Below are positions 31,350 through 40,724 of a stretch of DNA of 64,000 bases, piece after piece; position 1 is the first letter of the stretch, and every line of letters begins with the position of its first letter. The notes below the pieces were generated by a model. It made no database searches and was not told the DNA's origin. It saw only the letters and a list, made by a program, of their open reading frames with translations. Source of the DNA: CAWCGU01 sp963838095 (lineage in GTDB: Bacteria; Actinomycetota; Thermoleophilia; Solirubrobacterales; 70-9); NCBI GenBank assembly GCA_963838095.1, contig CAWIPO010000007.1, forward strand, positions 434,001-498,000, read 5' to 3'. A program made the position numbers and the translations under genes.

Positions 31350-32960
31350 TCACTCGCACGGGGGGTGGCCCGGGACGTTGTCGCCCCCCCTCCCGGCGCA
31401 GCGGGAGAGGGTGTCGGCGCGGGCGGCGAGGGCCTGCTGGTGCGCCGACGGAGGGAGGATCGGCGAGTCGAGGTTGTCGAGCTGGTACGGGTCGCTGAGC
31501 ATGTCGTAGTGCTCGAGCTGATTCGCCGGGACGCAGAGGTCGAGGTCGGGGTTGAAGATCCGCGTGTGCTCCACCCAGAGCTCGGTGGTGGTGCGCACGC
31601 CGCTGAACTGGCAGCTTCCGCCCTCCCCGCGGCGGCCGCTTCCGCGCGAGGGGCTGTCGTACTCGACCAGCAGCGCGCGATCTGACGGCCAGTCTCCAAC
31701 TCCGGAGATCAGCGGCATCAGCGAACGGCCGTCGAGGATGCGGCAGGGGCCGTTGATCGGGCATGGCTCGGCGGCGGCCAGCTCGAGGAGCGTGGGTGCC
31801 AGATCGATGCTCCCCGCCAGCCCCGTTGTGGTCGGCAGCGGAGCCGCCCCGCCGAGGTAGCGGCGGGGAACGGAGATCGCGAGCGGCTGGCGGATCGATT
31901 CCTCGTACGGCAGCCCCTTCCCGCGCCGCAGCCGGTGCTCGCCCTGGAAGTAACCGTTGTCTCCGGTATAGACGAACACCGTGCGGCCGAGCTCGCCCGA
32001 GCGCTCCAGCGCGTCGTGAATCTCCTCCACGCCTCGATCGACTCCCTGCAGGGCCGCCAGGCGGCAGCGGTAGGTCTGCTCCATCCTCGCCACCTCCGCC
32101 GCGTCCAGTGGTTCCTGAGCCCGCACGAACGTGGGCTTGTCCAAGTTGTCTCCCTCGTTGAATGAGGGCGGAATCGGCAGCGGCTCGGCGGCGAACAGGT
32201 CGAAGTCATCGGCCGAAGGTATGGCGCTGCGATGACAGGGCGAGCTCGGGGCCTTGGCGCTGTGGGGAGCGAGGTATGAGACGACCATGAACAACGGCTT
32301 GGACGCCTGCGCGTAGGCCTCGACGTATTCCTCAGCCCGCTCGGTCAGCTGGGTGCTCAGATACGCGGCACGTGCGCGGCCGAAGTGCACCCGGCGACCG
32401 TCGATCGAGAGGTCGTAGTTCTGGTAGCGGTGCGGGATCATCAGTCCGGCCCAGTGCGCCCAGCCCGGCGCGGGCTTCGCCGGCTCCGACACCCGGTCCT
32501 CGTATCCGTGCAGGAACTTGCCGAAGTAGGCGGTCCGATACCCGACGCGCCGCAGCCACACCGGTAGCACGTTGTGCGGCTCGCGGAACGTCGCGTAGCC
32601 GGGCTGGTTGGTCAGCACCCCGTTGTTGTGGCCGTACTGGCCGCTGAGGAATGCGGCTCGCGACGGACAGCAGAGCGGCGTTGGAACGACGTAGTTCTCG
32701 AACACGGTCCCCCGCGCAACCACGTGCTCGAACGTTCGCGGCATGTACGCGGGCTGAAACGACGCGGCCGTCTGATCGTCGCTCATCACGACGACGATGT
32801 TCGGCGGCGGGAGCTCGGTGCTCACCCCTCTGGCGTCGTGGCCGTCGCCGGCGGCGCGGCCGCTCGATGCCTGTATCGCGCCCGCCGCGAGCACCACCAG
32901 CAGCAGGGCAGTCGCCGCCGCCTGCTTTGAGCGAACGGGTCCCGGGTGGGCTACTCGCAC
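31350..32960 (-). CDS. Secreted sulfatase 2 of a tandem array
   Basis: A 536-residue sulfatase. A signal peptide (ATALLLVVLAAGAIQASSG) leads into VVVMSDDQ (metal site), CCPSR with formylglycine Cys97, and YTGDNGYFQGEHR. It is a clear paralogue of its neighbours, keeping the HNNGVL, VGYRTAYFGKFLHGYE and FNEGDNLDKPTF blocks. It ends HPPCE. Its start overlaps the end of sulfatase 3 by 10 bases, so the two are translated together; 99 bp separate it from sulfatase 1. Confidence 0.93.
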   Translation of the reverse strand: MRVAHPGPVRSKQAAATALLLVVLAAGAIQASSGRAAGDGHDARGVSTELPPPNIVVVMSDDQTAASFQPAYMPRTFEHVVARGTVFENYVVPTPLCCPSRAAFLSGQYGHNNGVLTNQPGYATFREPHNVLPVWLRRVGYRTAYFGKFLHGYEDRVSEPAKPAPGWAHWAGLMIPHRYQNYDLSIDGRRVHFGRARAAYLSTQLTERAEEYVEAYAQASKPLFMVVSYLAPHSAKAPSSPCHRSAIPSADDFDLFAAEPLPIPPSFNEGDNLDKPTFVRAQEPLDAAEVARMEQTYRCRLAALQGVDRGVEEIHDALERSGELGRTVFVYTGDNGYFQGEHRLRRGKGLPYEESIRQPLAISVPRRYLGGAAPLPTTTGLAGSIDLAPTLLELAAAEPCPINGPCRILDGRSLMPLISGVGDWPSDRALLVEYDSPSRGSGRRGEGGSCQFSGVRTTTELWVEHTRIFNPDLDLCVPANQLEHYDMLSDPYQLDNLDSPILPPSAHQQALAARADTLSRCAGRGGDNVPGHPPCE

Positions 32961-34625
32961 GGCGTCCGGCCGGGGACCTGGTTGCCGGCGTTACCGGCGC
33001 AGTTGCGGGCGCCGATCAGGCGTGCCGAGAGCAGCGACTGTTGCTCGGTGGGTCCGGCGACGGGGTCGTAGAGGTTCTGAAGCTGGAACGGGTCGGCGAT
33101 CAGGTCGTAGTGCTCCACGATCGGCGGTGACTGCGCGATGCACTGGCCGGTCGATGAATCGAGCAGGCTGGTCGTTGCCGTGTACAGCAGCGTCGGCGTT
33201 CGAATCCCCGAGTACGTGCAGGGGCCGAAGTCGCGCCTCCGCGCGAGGCCCTCGATCTCGTTCTGCTGTTCGATCACGACCGCGCGGTCGGTCGGCCAGC
33301 GCGTGCTGCCCGAGACGAGGCGGAGCATCGACTTCCCGTCGATCGTGCGGCAGTTTCCGGCGGCGTCGCACGGCTGCGCTCCGGCGAGATCGGCGATCGT
33401 CGGGGCGAGGTCGATGTTCGCGGTCAGCGCCGTCACAACCGGCACCGGTAGGTCCCTCAGGTAGTCCGGCGGCACCCGGATCGCCATCGGCACCCGGATC
33501 GCCTCCTCGTAGGCAAGGCCCTTGCCGCTTCGCAGCCGGTGCTCGCCGCTGAAGTAGCCGTTGTCGGAGGTGTAGATGAAGACGGTGTTGCGAAGCTCGC
33601 CGGCGTCCACGAACTGCTGCACCAGCTGGCTCACCCCCCGGTCCACGGAGCGCAGCGATGCGAGCCGGCAGCGGTAGCGGCGCCGCAACTCGCCCGCTTC
33701 GAGCGCGTCGATCATCGGCCGCTCCTGCAGATAGCCGGGCTTGTCGGACACGTCCTCCTCGCCGAAGCTGGGCGGCAAGCGGCAGGAGCTCGTGCCGGAA
33801 GAGGTCGTAGTCCCTGCGCGCCGGGAGCGCGCTGCGAGTGCACTGGTTGGGAAGCGCCTTGGCGCTGTGCGGTGCGACGTGCGCCAGGTTCAGGAACAGC
33901 GGCTGCTCGGAGTCGACGTTCTTGCGCACAAAGCTCACGGCGCGTTTGTTCAGCACGTCGGTGACGTAGTCGTCGTTCGCGGTGCCGTAGTGGAACCTCT
34001 CACCGTCGACCGAGAGGTCATAGCCGTAGTAGCGGTCGAAGTTCAGCGGTACGACCCAGCGCGACCACCCGGGCGCCGGCGTCGCGGCGTCGGGAACGGT
34101 GTTCTCGTAGCCGTGCAGCCAGCGGCCGACCTGCGCGGTGAGGTAGCCGGCCTGCTGCAGCCAGACCGGGAGGATGTTCTCGGGAGCGACCATGCTCTGG
34201 TAGCCGGGCTTGTTCGCGAGCACTCCGTTGTTGTGCCCGTACTGGCCGGTGAAGAAGGTCGCCCGCGAGGGACAGCAGACGGGCGTGGTAGCGACGAAGT
34301 TCTGGAACACGGTCCCCCCGTCGGCGAAAAGGTCGAAGGTGCTCGGCATGATCTTCCGCCGCAGCCAGACGCGGACACCGTTCTCGGTCATCAGCTCCTG
34401 GTCGTCAGTCATCACGACGACGATGTTCGGCGGCTCCAGCTCGCCGGGCTGGCCCGCGCCCTGGCCCGCCGCTCCGGGGGCGCCGGCGAGCAGCGCCACC
34501 GCCAGCATCGCCACGAGCAGGGTCGAGGCGACTGCAAACGCAGCACTGCGCGTCTTTGCTGTAGCCGCCGTCAACAGAACACCTGCTCCCGCTCGGTCAA
34601 GATCACCGCAACCGCCGCCCCGCAC
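32951..34625 (-). CDS. Secreted sulfatase 3, interrupted by one inserted base
   Basis: The two frames add up to a ~558-residue sulfatase. The first keeps VVVMTDDQ, CCPSR (Cys117 counted from the GTG at 34625) and APHSAKALPNQCTRSALPARRDYDLFRHELLP. The second continues PPSFGEEDVSDKPGYL, YTSDNGYFSGEHR and the RTPCE end. The break is at about 33777 (plus strand): minus-strand CCGCTTGCCG should be CCGCTGCCG, one T too many. A TTG at 34574, behind a GGAGCAGG site, may be the true start and would give a normal signal peptide. Probably intact in the cell. Confidence 0.85.
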
Positions 34626-34680
34626 CGGTACTGAGGGGCGGCAGCCCCGCCGGGAAGGGTAGCCATTCGGGTTCCGGGAT

Positions 34681-36444
34681 CTACGGGCACGGCCGCAGCT
34701 TCTCCTTCAGCGTCATCCGCCTGCCGTCGACGAGGTCGATCGTCGCCACCACGACCGCCAACCGATGCTCGCTCAGGTCGCTGAACGGAATCCGTTCACG
34801 AAACGGCGCGCGGTCGCGCTCGGCCGAGCGCTCGCCGTTGACACTGAACCTCACCGACTCCACCTGTTCGCGCCGGATCCGGACCATCGCCTGCACGGGC
34901 GGGGTCGCGCACGAGCCCGGCCCGTCGACGCCGTCGTGGTAGTCGAGCTTCAACCTTGCCCTCGGCGTTCTCTGGCAGCCGCTTCCCTCGCAGCGGCGCA
35001 GCCTCTGCAGCCGGTTGGCCAGCAGCACCCGCGCCTGCCTGTAGCGCGGATCGAGACCGAAGTTGTGCAGCTGGTAGGGGTCCCGGATCAGGTCGTAAAG
35101 CTCGACCGTCCCGTCGGCGTTCTCGGCGTAGACGTAGCGCCAGGTCCGGATGGCCATGAAGCGGTTCGACTCGATCAGCAGCTCCCTCCCCGACAGCATC
35201 TGCGGGTTCGAGAGCAGCGGCAGAAGCGATTGCCCGTCCATTGTCAGCCCGGGGCGGGCGCCGGTGAGCTCGAGGATGGTGGGCGCGAGGTCCGCGTTCA
35301 CGACCATGTCCCTGACCACAAGGCCGCGCTCGAAGCCCGGCCCGCGGATCATCAGCGGCACGCGAATCGCCTCTTCGTATACGCGCTTCTTGCCCTGGGC
35401 GATGCGGTGCTCTCCGAAGAAGAGGCCGTTGTCGCTGGTGTAGATGACCAACGTTTCGTCCAGCTCGCCGTGGACATCGAGGGCGTCGAGGATGCTCCCG
35501 ACACCCTCGTCGACAGACTGCAGCTCCTCCAGCGTGCAGCGGTAGCTGCCCGTCAGATAATCGATCGTGGCGGCGTCCAAGAGTTCACGGTCCTGGATGT
35601 CGGTCGGCTTGTCTGAGACGTCGGGCTCGTTGAAGCTCGGCTTCGGCGGCAGGGATTCGTTGTCGAACATCGCCTCGTGTCGCGGCGCGGGCTTCGGAGT
35701 GAAGCCGTCGCAGTCCGCCGGCGGCTGCGGATTCGGGTTCGGCCCCGCCCCGTGAGGCGCCGTGTAGCCCACGAAGAGGAAGAAAGGCTGCGCCAGCGGA
35801 GCGCGCCGGCCGATGAAGTCGAGCGCTTGATCGGTGATCACGTCCTGCTTGTAGTCCGCCGGCTCGTGGCCGTATTGGAGAAGCGAGCCGTTCAGGTTCA
35901 TCTCGTAGTCGTAGACGTCGTCAACCGTCTTCGCCGTCGGAGCGAACCACTCGGACCAGCCCGGGGGCACCTCGTTGGGATCCACCGCGCCGTATTCGTT
36001 CAGGTACTTGCCGACCTGGCCAGTGACGTACCCGGCGCGTTGCAGCCACACCGGCAGCGTCTCTTTGGAGCGCAGCTTCTGGTAGCCGCCGGTGGGCAGC
36101 GCGTTGTCGAGCACTCCGTGGTTGCGCGCGTACTGCCCGGTGAGGAAGGTGGCTCGCGAGGGGCAGCACAGCGGATAGTTGACGAAGCTCTTCTCGAACA
36201 CGACGCCGCGCTCGCCGATGCGTGAGTTGACGCGTGTCATCACCCGCATCGACTCCAGCGTCTGGTCGTCGGTCATCACGACCACAACGTTCGGCCGACT
36301 GGGCGCCGGCTTCGGCCCCGCGCTGGTGGCGGGCACGAGACCGAGCGCCACGGTCGCGAGCAGGCCGAGCAACGCAGCCGCCATCGCCACGCTCGCATGC
36401 CGCACCTCGCGGTTCGCGGCCCCGGCCTTTACCCGCTTGACCAT
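34681..36444 (-). CDS. Secreted sulfatase 4 with extra C-terminal domain
   Basis: A 587-residue sulfatase, the most divergent of the four. Signal segment MAAALLGLLATVALGLVPAT, metal motif VVVMTDDQ, formylglycine motif CCPSR with Cys93, and YTSDNGLFFGEHR are present. After the sulfatase fold a ~90-residue C-terminal part (KLDYHDGVDGPGSCATPP, then SVRFSVNGERSAERD, RLAVVVATIDLVDGRR) looks like a small beta-sandwich, perhaps for substrate or wall binding. The ATG at 36444 is chosen because only there does a signal peptide follow. It ends LRPCP. It is divergent from bioB across 82 bp and probably heads the sulfatase operon. Confidence 0.92.
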   Translation of the reverse strand: MVKRVKAGAANREVRHASVAMAAALLGLLATVALGLVPATSAGPKPAPSRPNVVVVMTDDQTLESMRVMTRVNSRIGERGVVFEKSFVNYPLCCPSRATFLTGQYARNHGVLDNALPTGGYQKLRSKETLPVWLQRAGYVTGQVGKYLNEYGAVDPNEVPPGWSEWFAPTAKTVDDVYDYEMNLNGSLLQYGHEPADYKQDVITDQALDFIGRRAPLAQPFFLFVGYTAPHGAGPNPNPQPPADCDGFTPKPAPRHEAMFDNESLPPKPSFNEPDVSDKPTDIQDRELLDAATIDYLTGSYRCTLEELQSVDEGVGSILDALDVHGELDETLVIYTSDNGLFFGEHRIAQGKKRVYEEAIRVPLMIRGPGFERGLVVRDMVVNADLAPTILELTGARPGLTMDGQSLLPLLSNPQMLSGRELLIESNRFMAIRTWRYVYAENADGTVELYDLIRDPYQLHNFGLDPRYRQARVLLANRLQRLRRCEGSGCQRTPRARLKLDYHDGVDGPGSCATPPVQAMVRIRREQVESVRFSVNGERSAERDRAPFRERIPFSDLSEHRLAVVVATIDLVDGRRMTLKEKLRPCP

Positions 36445-36526
36445 CAGAACGGAGTTGTGGATTGAACACGAAGCGGATGTCGGTGTTGCGGAAGCGTCCG
36501 GGCCCGTGCCTAGCCTCTGCTCCCCA

Positions 36527-37657
36527 GTGGCCTCGCTGATCAGCTTTGAGGAGGCGCTCGAGCTCGCCGAGCTGGACGGGCGCGAACAGATCATGGAGCT
36601 CGTCGAGCGTGCCTGGAGCGTGCGTCAGGAGCGCTTCGGGGACTCCACCGACATGTGCTCGCTCGTGAACGCGAAGTCGGGCGGCTGTGCCGAGGATTGC
36701 GGTTTTTGCGCCCAGTCCCGCTACGCCGAGGCTGACACCCCGATGCACGCGATGATGGAGCCAGACCAGATCCTCGAGCACGCCCGCGCCGCCGAGGCGG
36801 CGGGCGCCCACCGCTTCTGCATGGTCACCCAGGGCCAGGGGCTCTCGAAGCGGGACTTCGCGAAGATCGTCGAGGGAGCGAAGCTGGTCTCCGAGCACAC
36901 CAACCTGAAGCGCTGCGTCTCGGTCGGCCACCTCTCGCCGGGCCGGGCGAAGGAGCTGAAGCAGGCCGGCGTACAGCGCGTGCATCACAACGTCGAGACG
37001 GCCCGCTCCTACTACGACGAGGTGTCGACGACGGTCCAGTACGAAGGCCGCACCCGGACCATCGACTCCGTCAAGGATGCGGGCCTGGAGACGTGCGTCG
37101 GCGGCATCCTCAACCTCGGCGAGAGCCCGCGACAGCGGGTGGAGATGGCGTTTGAGCTGACAGAGATCAACCCCACCTCCGTGCCGATCAACCTCCTCAA
37201 CCCGCGCACCGGGACGAAGTTCGGCGACCGCGAGCTGATGGACCCGTGGGACGTCGTCAAGTGGGTCGCGATCTTCCGCCTGATCATTCCCGACGCCCTC
37301 TTCCGGCTCTGCGGCGGCCGCGTCGAGAACCTGGACGAGCTTCAGCCGCTGGCGGTGAAGGCGGGGCTGAACGGGGTGATGATGGGCAACTTCCTCACCA
37401 CCCTCGGCGCCGAGCCGGCAGACGACAGGGCGATGTTCGAGCAGCTCGGCCTGAACACGGGCCGCCACACCGACAACGGCGCCAACCCGCGCCCCGACAA
37501 TCGCACGGGATGGCTCGAGGGCTCGACTCCTTCAACGCCGATGGAGGAGCTGATCGACAGCCAGGCCGAGGCCAACTTCTGGGATCCGTCGACTCAGCTG
37601 CGGGTAATCAAGAAAGCGCGCAAGCCGCCCCCTTACCCGCAGCGAGACGCAGCATGA
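36527..37657 (+). CDS. bioB: Biotin synthase
   Basis: A 376-residue radical SAM enzyme that inserts sulfur into dethiobiotin. The [4Fe-4S] motif CAEDCGFC (Cys54, Cys58, Cys61) is followed by the BioB-typical QSRYAEADTP, and GILNLGESPRQRVEMAFEL and PINLLNPRTGT are conserved. The [2Fe-2S] cluster ligands are supplied by CVSVGH and ETCVGG region cysteines. The start is a GTG. A ~35-residue C-terminal extension (MEELIDSQAEANFWD and on) is longer than in E. coli. The stop overlaps bioF by four bases (ATGA), forming bioB-bioF-bioD. Confidence 0.96.
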   Translation: MASLISFEEALELAELDGREQIMELVERAWSVRQERFGDSTDMCSLVNAKSGGCAEDCGFCAQSRYAEADTPMHAMMEPDQILEHARAAEAAGAHRFCMVTQGQGLSKRDFAKIVEGAKLVSEHTNLKRCVSVGHLSPGRAKELKQAGVQRVHHNVETARSYYDEVSTTVQYEGRTRTIDSVKDAGLETCVGGILNLGESPRQRVEMAFELTEINPTSVPINLLNPRTGTKFGDRELMDPWDVVKWVAIFRLIIPDALFRLCGGRVENLDELQPLAVKAGLNGVMMGNFLTTLGAEPADDRAMFEQLGLNTGRHTDNGANPRPDNRTGWLEGSTPSTPMEELIDSQAEANFWDPSTQLRVIKKARKPPPYPQRDAA

Positions 37658-39108
37658 GCGAGATATCCGAGCGGCTCGAGGAGCTCCGCTCCGCGGGGCT
37701 CTACCGCCGGCTTCGACAGGTGAGCGGCCCTCAGGGCCCGCGGGTGCTTCTCGATGGGCGCGAGGTGCTGCTTTTGTGCTCCAACAACTATCTCGGCCTC
37801 GCCGACCACCCGAAGGTGCGGGAGGCATCTGCCGCGGCGGCAATGCGCTGGGGCACCGGTGCCGGCGCCTCGCGCCTGATCTCGGGCACGATGACCCTCC
37901 ACCGCCGGCTCGAGCGGAGGCTGGCCGGCTTCAAGCGGACCGAGTCGGCGCTGCTCTTCGGGTCGGGCTACCTGGCGAACACCGGCACGGTGGCGGCACT
38001 CGCGCGCGCGGGCGACGTCGTCCTTTCCGACGAGCTCAACCACGCCAGCATCGTCGACGGCTGCCGGCTCTCGCGCGCCGAGACCTTCGTTTACCGGCAC
38101 GCCGATCCCGAGCACCTGGCCTGGGGCCTGCAAAAGGCGGGCGGGCGGGCCTCCCTGATCGTCACCGACGGCGTCTTTTCGATGGACGGCGACGTGGCGC
38201 CGCTGGATCAACTGGTCGAGCTGGCGCAGCGCCACGACTGCAGGCTGATGGTGGATGAAGCCCATGCCACCGGCACGATGGGGCCGGGCGGGCGTGGCTC
38301 GGTCGCCGCGGCCGGGCTCGAAGACGAGGTCGACGTGATCGTCGGCACCCTTGGGAAGGCGCTCGGCAGCTACGGCGCCTATGTGTGCGCCAGCCGCGAG
38401 GTCACCGATTGGCTCGTGAACGTCGCCCGCCCGTTCATCTTCTCGACCGCGCTGCCACCCCCGGTGACCGCGGCCGCTTTCGCCTCCCTGGCGCTGCTCG
38501 AAGCGCAGCCCGAGCGCGTCGACCGCCTGCGAGAGAACACAGCCGCGCTGCGCGCGGCGCTGGCCACGGAGGGGATGCCGGTGGACGAACGAGGCGCCCA
38601 GATCGTCCCCTTGATCGTCGGCGAGTCGGCCGACGCCACCGCCCTCTGCGAGGAAGCGCTGCGGGGCGGAGTCTTCGCCCAGGCGATCCGGCCGCCAACG
38701 GTCCCGTCCGGGACGGCACGCCTTCGCCTGACGGTGATGGCAACCCATCGAGCGGCCGAGTTGCGCCGCGCGGCGGTGACGCTCGCCGCGGTGGCCCGAG
38801 GGCTGGGGCTGTCCGAGGAGGGCTCGGTCGAGCGAACCGCTGCGCAGGACGACCACGGCACCGAGGAGCAAGCAGCGGAGTCCCGGAATGCACGCCGCCG
38901 CCGCGCGCGCTCGAGCTTCGGCGACTGGGAGGAGTTCGAGGGGCTGGACTGGGACGGCTCAGGTGCCGGCGAGGAGTCGGGGCTCGAGGTGCCTGCGTTC
39001 GTGACGGGCGGCTCGGAAGAGGATCAGCTCGAGCCGATCGTCCTCGACGACGACGACGAGCACCACGAGCAGGACACCAGCGAGGTGCCGCTGCCGCGCG
39101 CGGCTTGA
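37654..39108 (+). CDS. bioF: 8-amino-7-oxononanoate synthase with acidic tail
   Basis: A 484-residue PLP enzyme condensing pimeloyl-thioester with alanine. Residues 1-390 are a complete BioF: CSNNYLGLA, GTGAGASRLISGT, DELNHASIVDG, DEAHATGTMG (Asp201, His204), and the PLP lysine in GTLGKALGSYG (Lys235). Beyond that is an unusual ~95-residue tail, very rich in Glu and Asp (DWEEFEGLDWDG, VLDDDDEHHEQ), that BioF proteins normally lack and that looks disordered. The start is in an ATGA overlap with bioB, and the stop overlaps bioD (TTGA). Confidence 0.94.
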   Translation: MSEISERLEELRSAGLYRRLRQVSGPQGPRVLLDGREVLLLCSNNYLGLADHPKVREASAAAAMRWGTGAGASRLISGTMTLHRRLERRLAGFKRTESALLFGSGYLANTGTVAALARAGDVVLSDELNHASIVDGCRLSRAETFVYRHADPEHLAWGLQKAGGRASLIVTDGVFSMDGDVAPLDQLVELAQRHDCRLMVDEAHATGTMGPGGRGSVAAAGLEDEVDVIVGTLGKALGSYGAYVCASREVTDWLVNVARPFIFSTALPPPVTAAAFASLALLEAQPERVDRLRENTAALRAALATEGMPVDERGAQIVPLIVGESADATALCEEALRGGVFAQAIRPPTVPSGTARLRLTVMATHRAAELRRAAVTLAAVARGLGLSEEGSVERTAAQDDHGTEEQAAESRNARRRRARSSFGDWEEFEGLDWDGSGAGEESGLEVPAFVTGGSEEDQLEPIVLDDDDEHHEQDTSEVPLPRAA

Positions 39109-39776
39109 GCCCCGGTCGTCCCGCGGGAGCTTTCGTCACCGGCACGGGCACCGAGGTCGGCAAGACCGTGGTCGCGGCTGCGATCGCCCGCACGCTGGCA
39201 ACGGACGGCCGGCGGGTAGCCGTCTTCAAGCCTGCTGTCAGCGGGCTCGACGAGTACGAGGACGGCGGCGAGCCGGACCACGTGCTGCTGCGTCGCGCCG
39301 CCGGGTCGCAACAGAGCGATGACGAGATCGCGCCCTATCGCTTCGGGCCGCCGGTGTCCCCCCACCTGGGGGCGGAAATGGCAGGACAGCGGATCGATCC
39401 GGCGCGGCTGCTGAGCGCGGCCCGCGTGGCGGCGGAGCAATCGGACGCGCTTGTGTGCGAGGGCGTCGGAGGCCTCCTGGTCCCGCTCACCCTCGGCTAC
39501 CTGGTGCGCGACTTCGCGCGTGAGCTGGGCCTGCCGCTGGTGATCGCAGCCTCACCCGGTCTCGGCACGATCAACCACACCCTGCTCACCGTCGAGGCGG
39601 CGCGAGCGGTCGGGCTGGAGGTCGCGGCCGTCGTGCTCACGCCCTGGCCCTCGGAGCCGGACGCCGTGCAGCTGTCGAACGAGCAGGCGATCGCCCGCCT
39701 TGGCGGCGTGCGGGTTCTCAGGCTTCCCAGGCTCGACCTGGCGGAGCCGGGGCGCTGGCGACGCCTCGCGCTCTGA
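39105..39776 (+). CDS. bioD: Dethiobiotin synthetase
   Basis: A 223-residue ATP-dependent carboxylase that closes the ureido ring of dethiobiotin. The Walker A loop is GTGTEVGKT near residues 13-21; VFKPAVSG and EGVGGLLVPLT are family-typical, and the C-terminal ANHTLLTVEAAR-like segment appears as TINHTLLTVEAA. The start is a TTG overlapping the bioF stop as TTGA. The last 59 bases overlap a small minus-strand gene tail to tail. Confidence 0.94.
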   Translation: MSPGRPAGAFVTGTGTEVGKTVVAAAIARTLATDGRRVAVFKPAVSGLDEYEDGGEPDHVLLRRAAGSQQSDDEIAPYRFGPPVSPHLGAEMAGQRIDPARLLSAARVAAEQSDALVCEGVGGLLVPLTLGYLVRDFARELGLPLVIAASPGLGTINHTLLTVEAARAVGLEVAAVVLTPWPSEPDAVQLSNEQAIARLGGVRVLRLPRLDLAEPGRWRRLAL

Positions 39777-39900
39777 AGAAGCCACGCTTGAGGCGCAGTC
39801 GACGGCGGGGCCGCCGGGGGACGCGTCGCGCCTCCGCTGCCACTCGAAGGCGCTCGTTGGTGACGGCTTGTGCGAGATGTGAGCTGAGAGCGGGGTGCAT
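39718..39900 (-). CDS. Small basic protein, hidden at the end of bioD
   Basis: A 60-residue reading frame with an unusually good start: AGGAGG five bases before the ATG. The protein begins MHPALSSHLAQAVTNERLRV and continues with Ala/Arg-rich helical sequence, about one third basic overall. Short MHP-starting, Arg-rich helical proteins of this kind recur in actinobacterial genomes without known function. It runs antisense into the 3' end of bioD. Two similar GAACGTT motifs lie just upstream and may be its promoter. I am fairly confident it is translated, not what it does. Confidence 0.5.
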   Translation of the reverse strand: MHPALSSHLAQAVTNERLRVAAEARRVPRRPRRRLRLKRGFFRARGVASAPAPPGRAWEA

Positions 39901-39916
39901 GTCGGCCTCCTAAGGC

Positions 39917-40007
39917 GGAACGTTTTTGGATCAAGACTCGTCCGGTGAACGTTCCTGATCGCAATAGTGCGAGTAACCGCTGTAGACGCTACACTAGTTA
40001 GCCTAAC
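39917..40007. promoter_or_regulatory. Cluster of short palindromes between small gene and CGNR gene
   Basis: The 156-bp gap between two divergent starts holds several symmetric elements. GGAACGTTTTTGGATC (39917-39932) and TGAACGTTCCTGATC (39946-39960) are related, and the second contains the perfect palindrome GAACGTTC. TGTAGACGCTACA (39981-39993) and GTTAGCCTAAC (39997-40007) are perfect dyads. A TTGACA on the minus strand overlaps the far side at about 40008-40013. These are probable operators for the small gene and the CGNR regulator. Confidence 0.5.
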
Positions 40008-40056
40008 CTGTCAAGTCCAATTGGTAGTTACAAGGGCTACAATCGAACAACAGCCG

Positions 40057-40644
40057 ATGACCACCCACACCGATCCCGGCGACAACACCGCCCCCGGCGA
40101 CCTGGAGAAGCTGCGGCTCTTCGTCAACACGATCGATCTGGACAACGGCGACGAGGAGCTGACGAGCCCGGCCGCACTGGCGGAGTTGCTGCGAGAGATC
40201 GGGCTCACCGACCGCAAGCTGAAGCTCGGCCAGCCGGACCTCGATCGCGCGATCGAGTTCCGGGAGGCGCTGCGGCAGGCGCTGGTCGCGAACTCGGGCA
40301 GAGCGATGAGCTCCTCGGCCGTGGAGTGCCTGAACGAGCAGCTCGCGGAAGCGACGCTGACGCTCAGGTTCGAGCCCGATGGGAGCGCCGGGCTGGAGCC
40401 GACCTGCGGGGGCATGGACGCGGTGCTGAGCCGGATGGCGAAGATCGTCCAGGTCGCGATGCTCGACGGCACCTGGCCGAGGCTGAAGGCGTGCGCCGCC
40501 GATGACTGCTGGTGGGCGTTCTACGACCTGTCCCGCAACCGCTCCGGCACCTGGTGCTCCATGCGCATGTGCGGCAACCGCGCCAAGGTGCGGGCGTATC
40601 GCGAGCGCCACAGCGACGTCACCAGCGCTCCAAGCGCCTCGTAG
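40057..40644 (+). CDS. CGNR zinc-finger protein
   Basis: A 195-residue protein of the CGNR family (ABATE plus C-terminal zinc finger). The N-terminal helical domain contains RLFVNTIDLDNGDEELTSPAALAELLREIG and a long FREALRQALVANSGR helix. The C-terminal finger is CAADDC...FYDLSRNRSGTWCSMRMCGNRAK, with four cysteines and the name-giving CGNR. Members are thought to be stress-response transcription factors. The ATG at 40057 is chosen because the region before it is full of operator-like palindromes. It sits between the two parts of the biotin cluster but is not a biotin gene. Confidence 0.88.
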   Translation: MTTHTDPGDNTAPGDLEKLRLFVNTIDLDNGDEELTSPAALAELLREIGLTDRKLKLGQPDLDRAIEFREALRQALVANSGRAMSSSAVECLNEQLAEATLTLRFEPDGSAGLEPTCGGMDAVLSRMAKIVQVAMLDGTWPRLKACAADDCWWAFYDLSRNRSGTWCSMRMCGNRAKVRAYRERHSDVTSAPSAS

Positions 40645-40724
40645 CAGCCGATCCCGATCAGGCCGCAGTTTGCGGTCGCGGTCGCGGTCTTTTCCGCCGC
40701 GCATCGCTCTAGTGTCGGAGCGCC

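Noticed and set aside
39946..39954. SOS (LexA) box in the GAACGTTC palindrome
   Set aside because: The actinobacterial SOS box has four bases between GAAC and GTTC; here they abut, and no DNA-repair gene is near.
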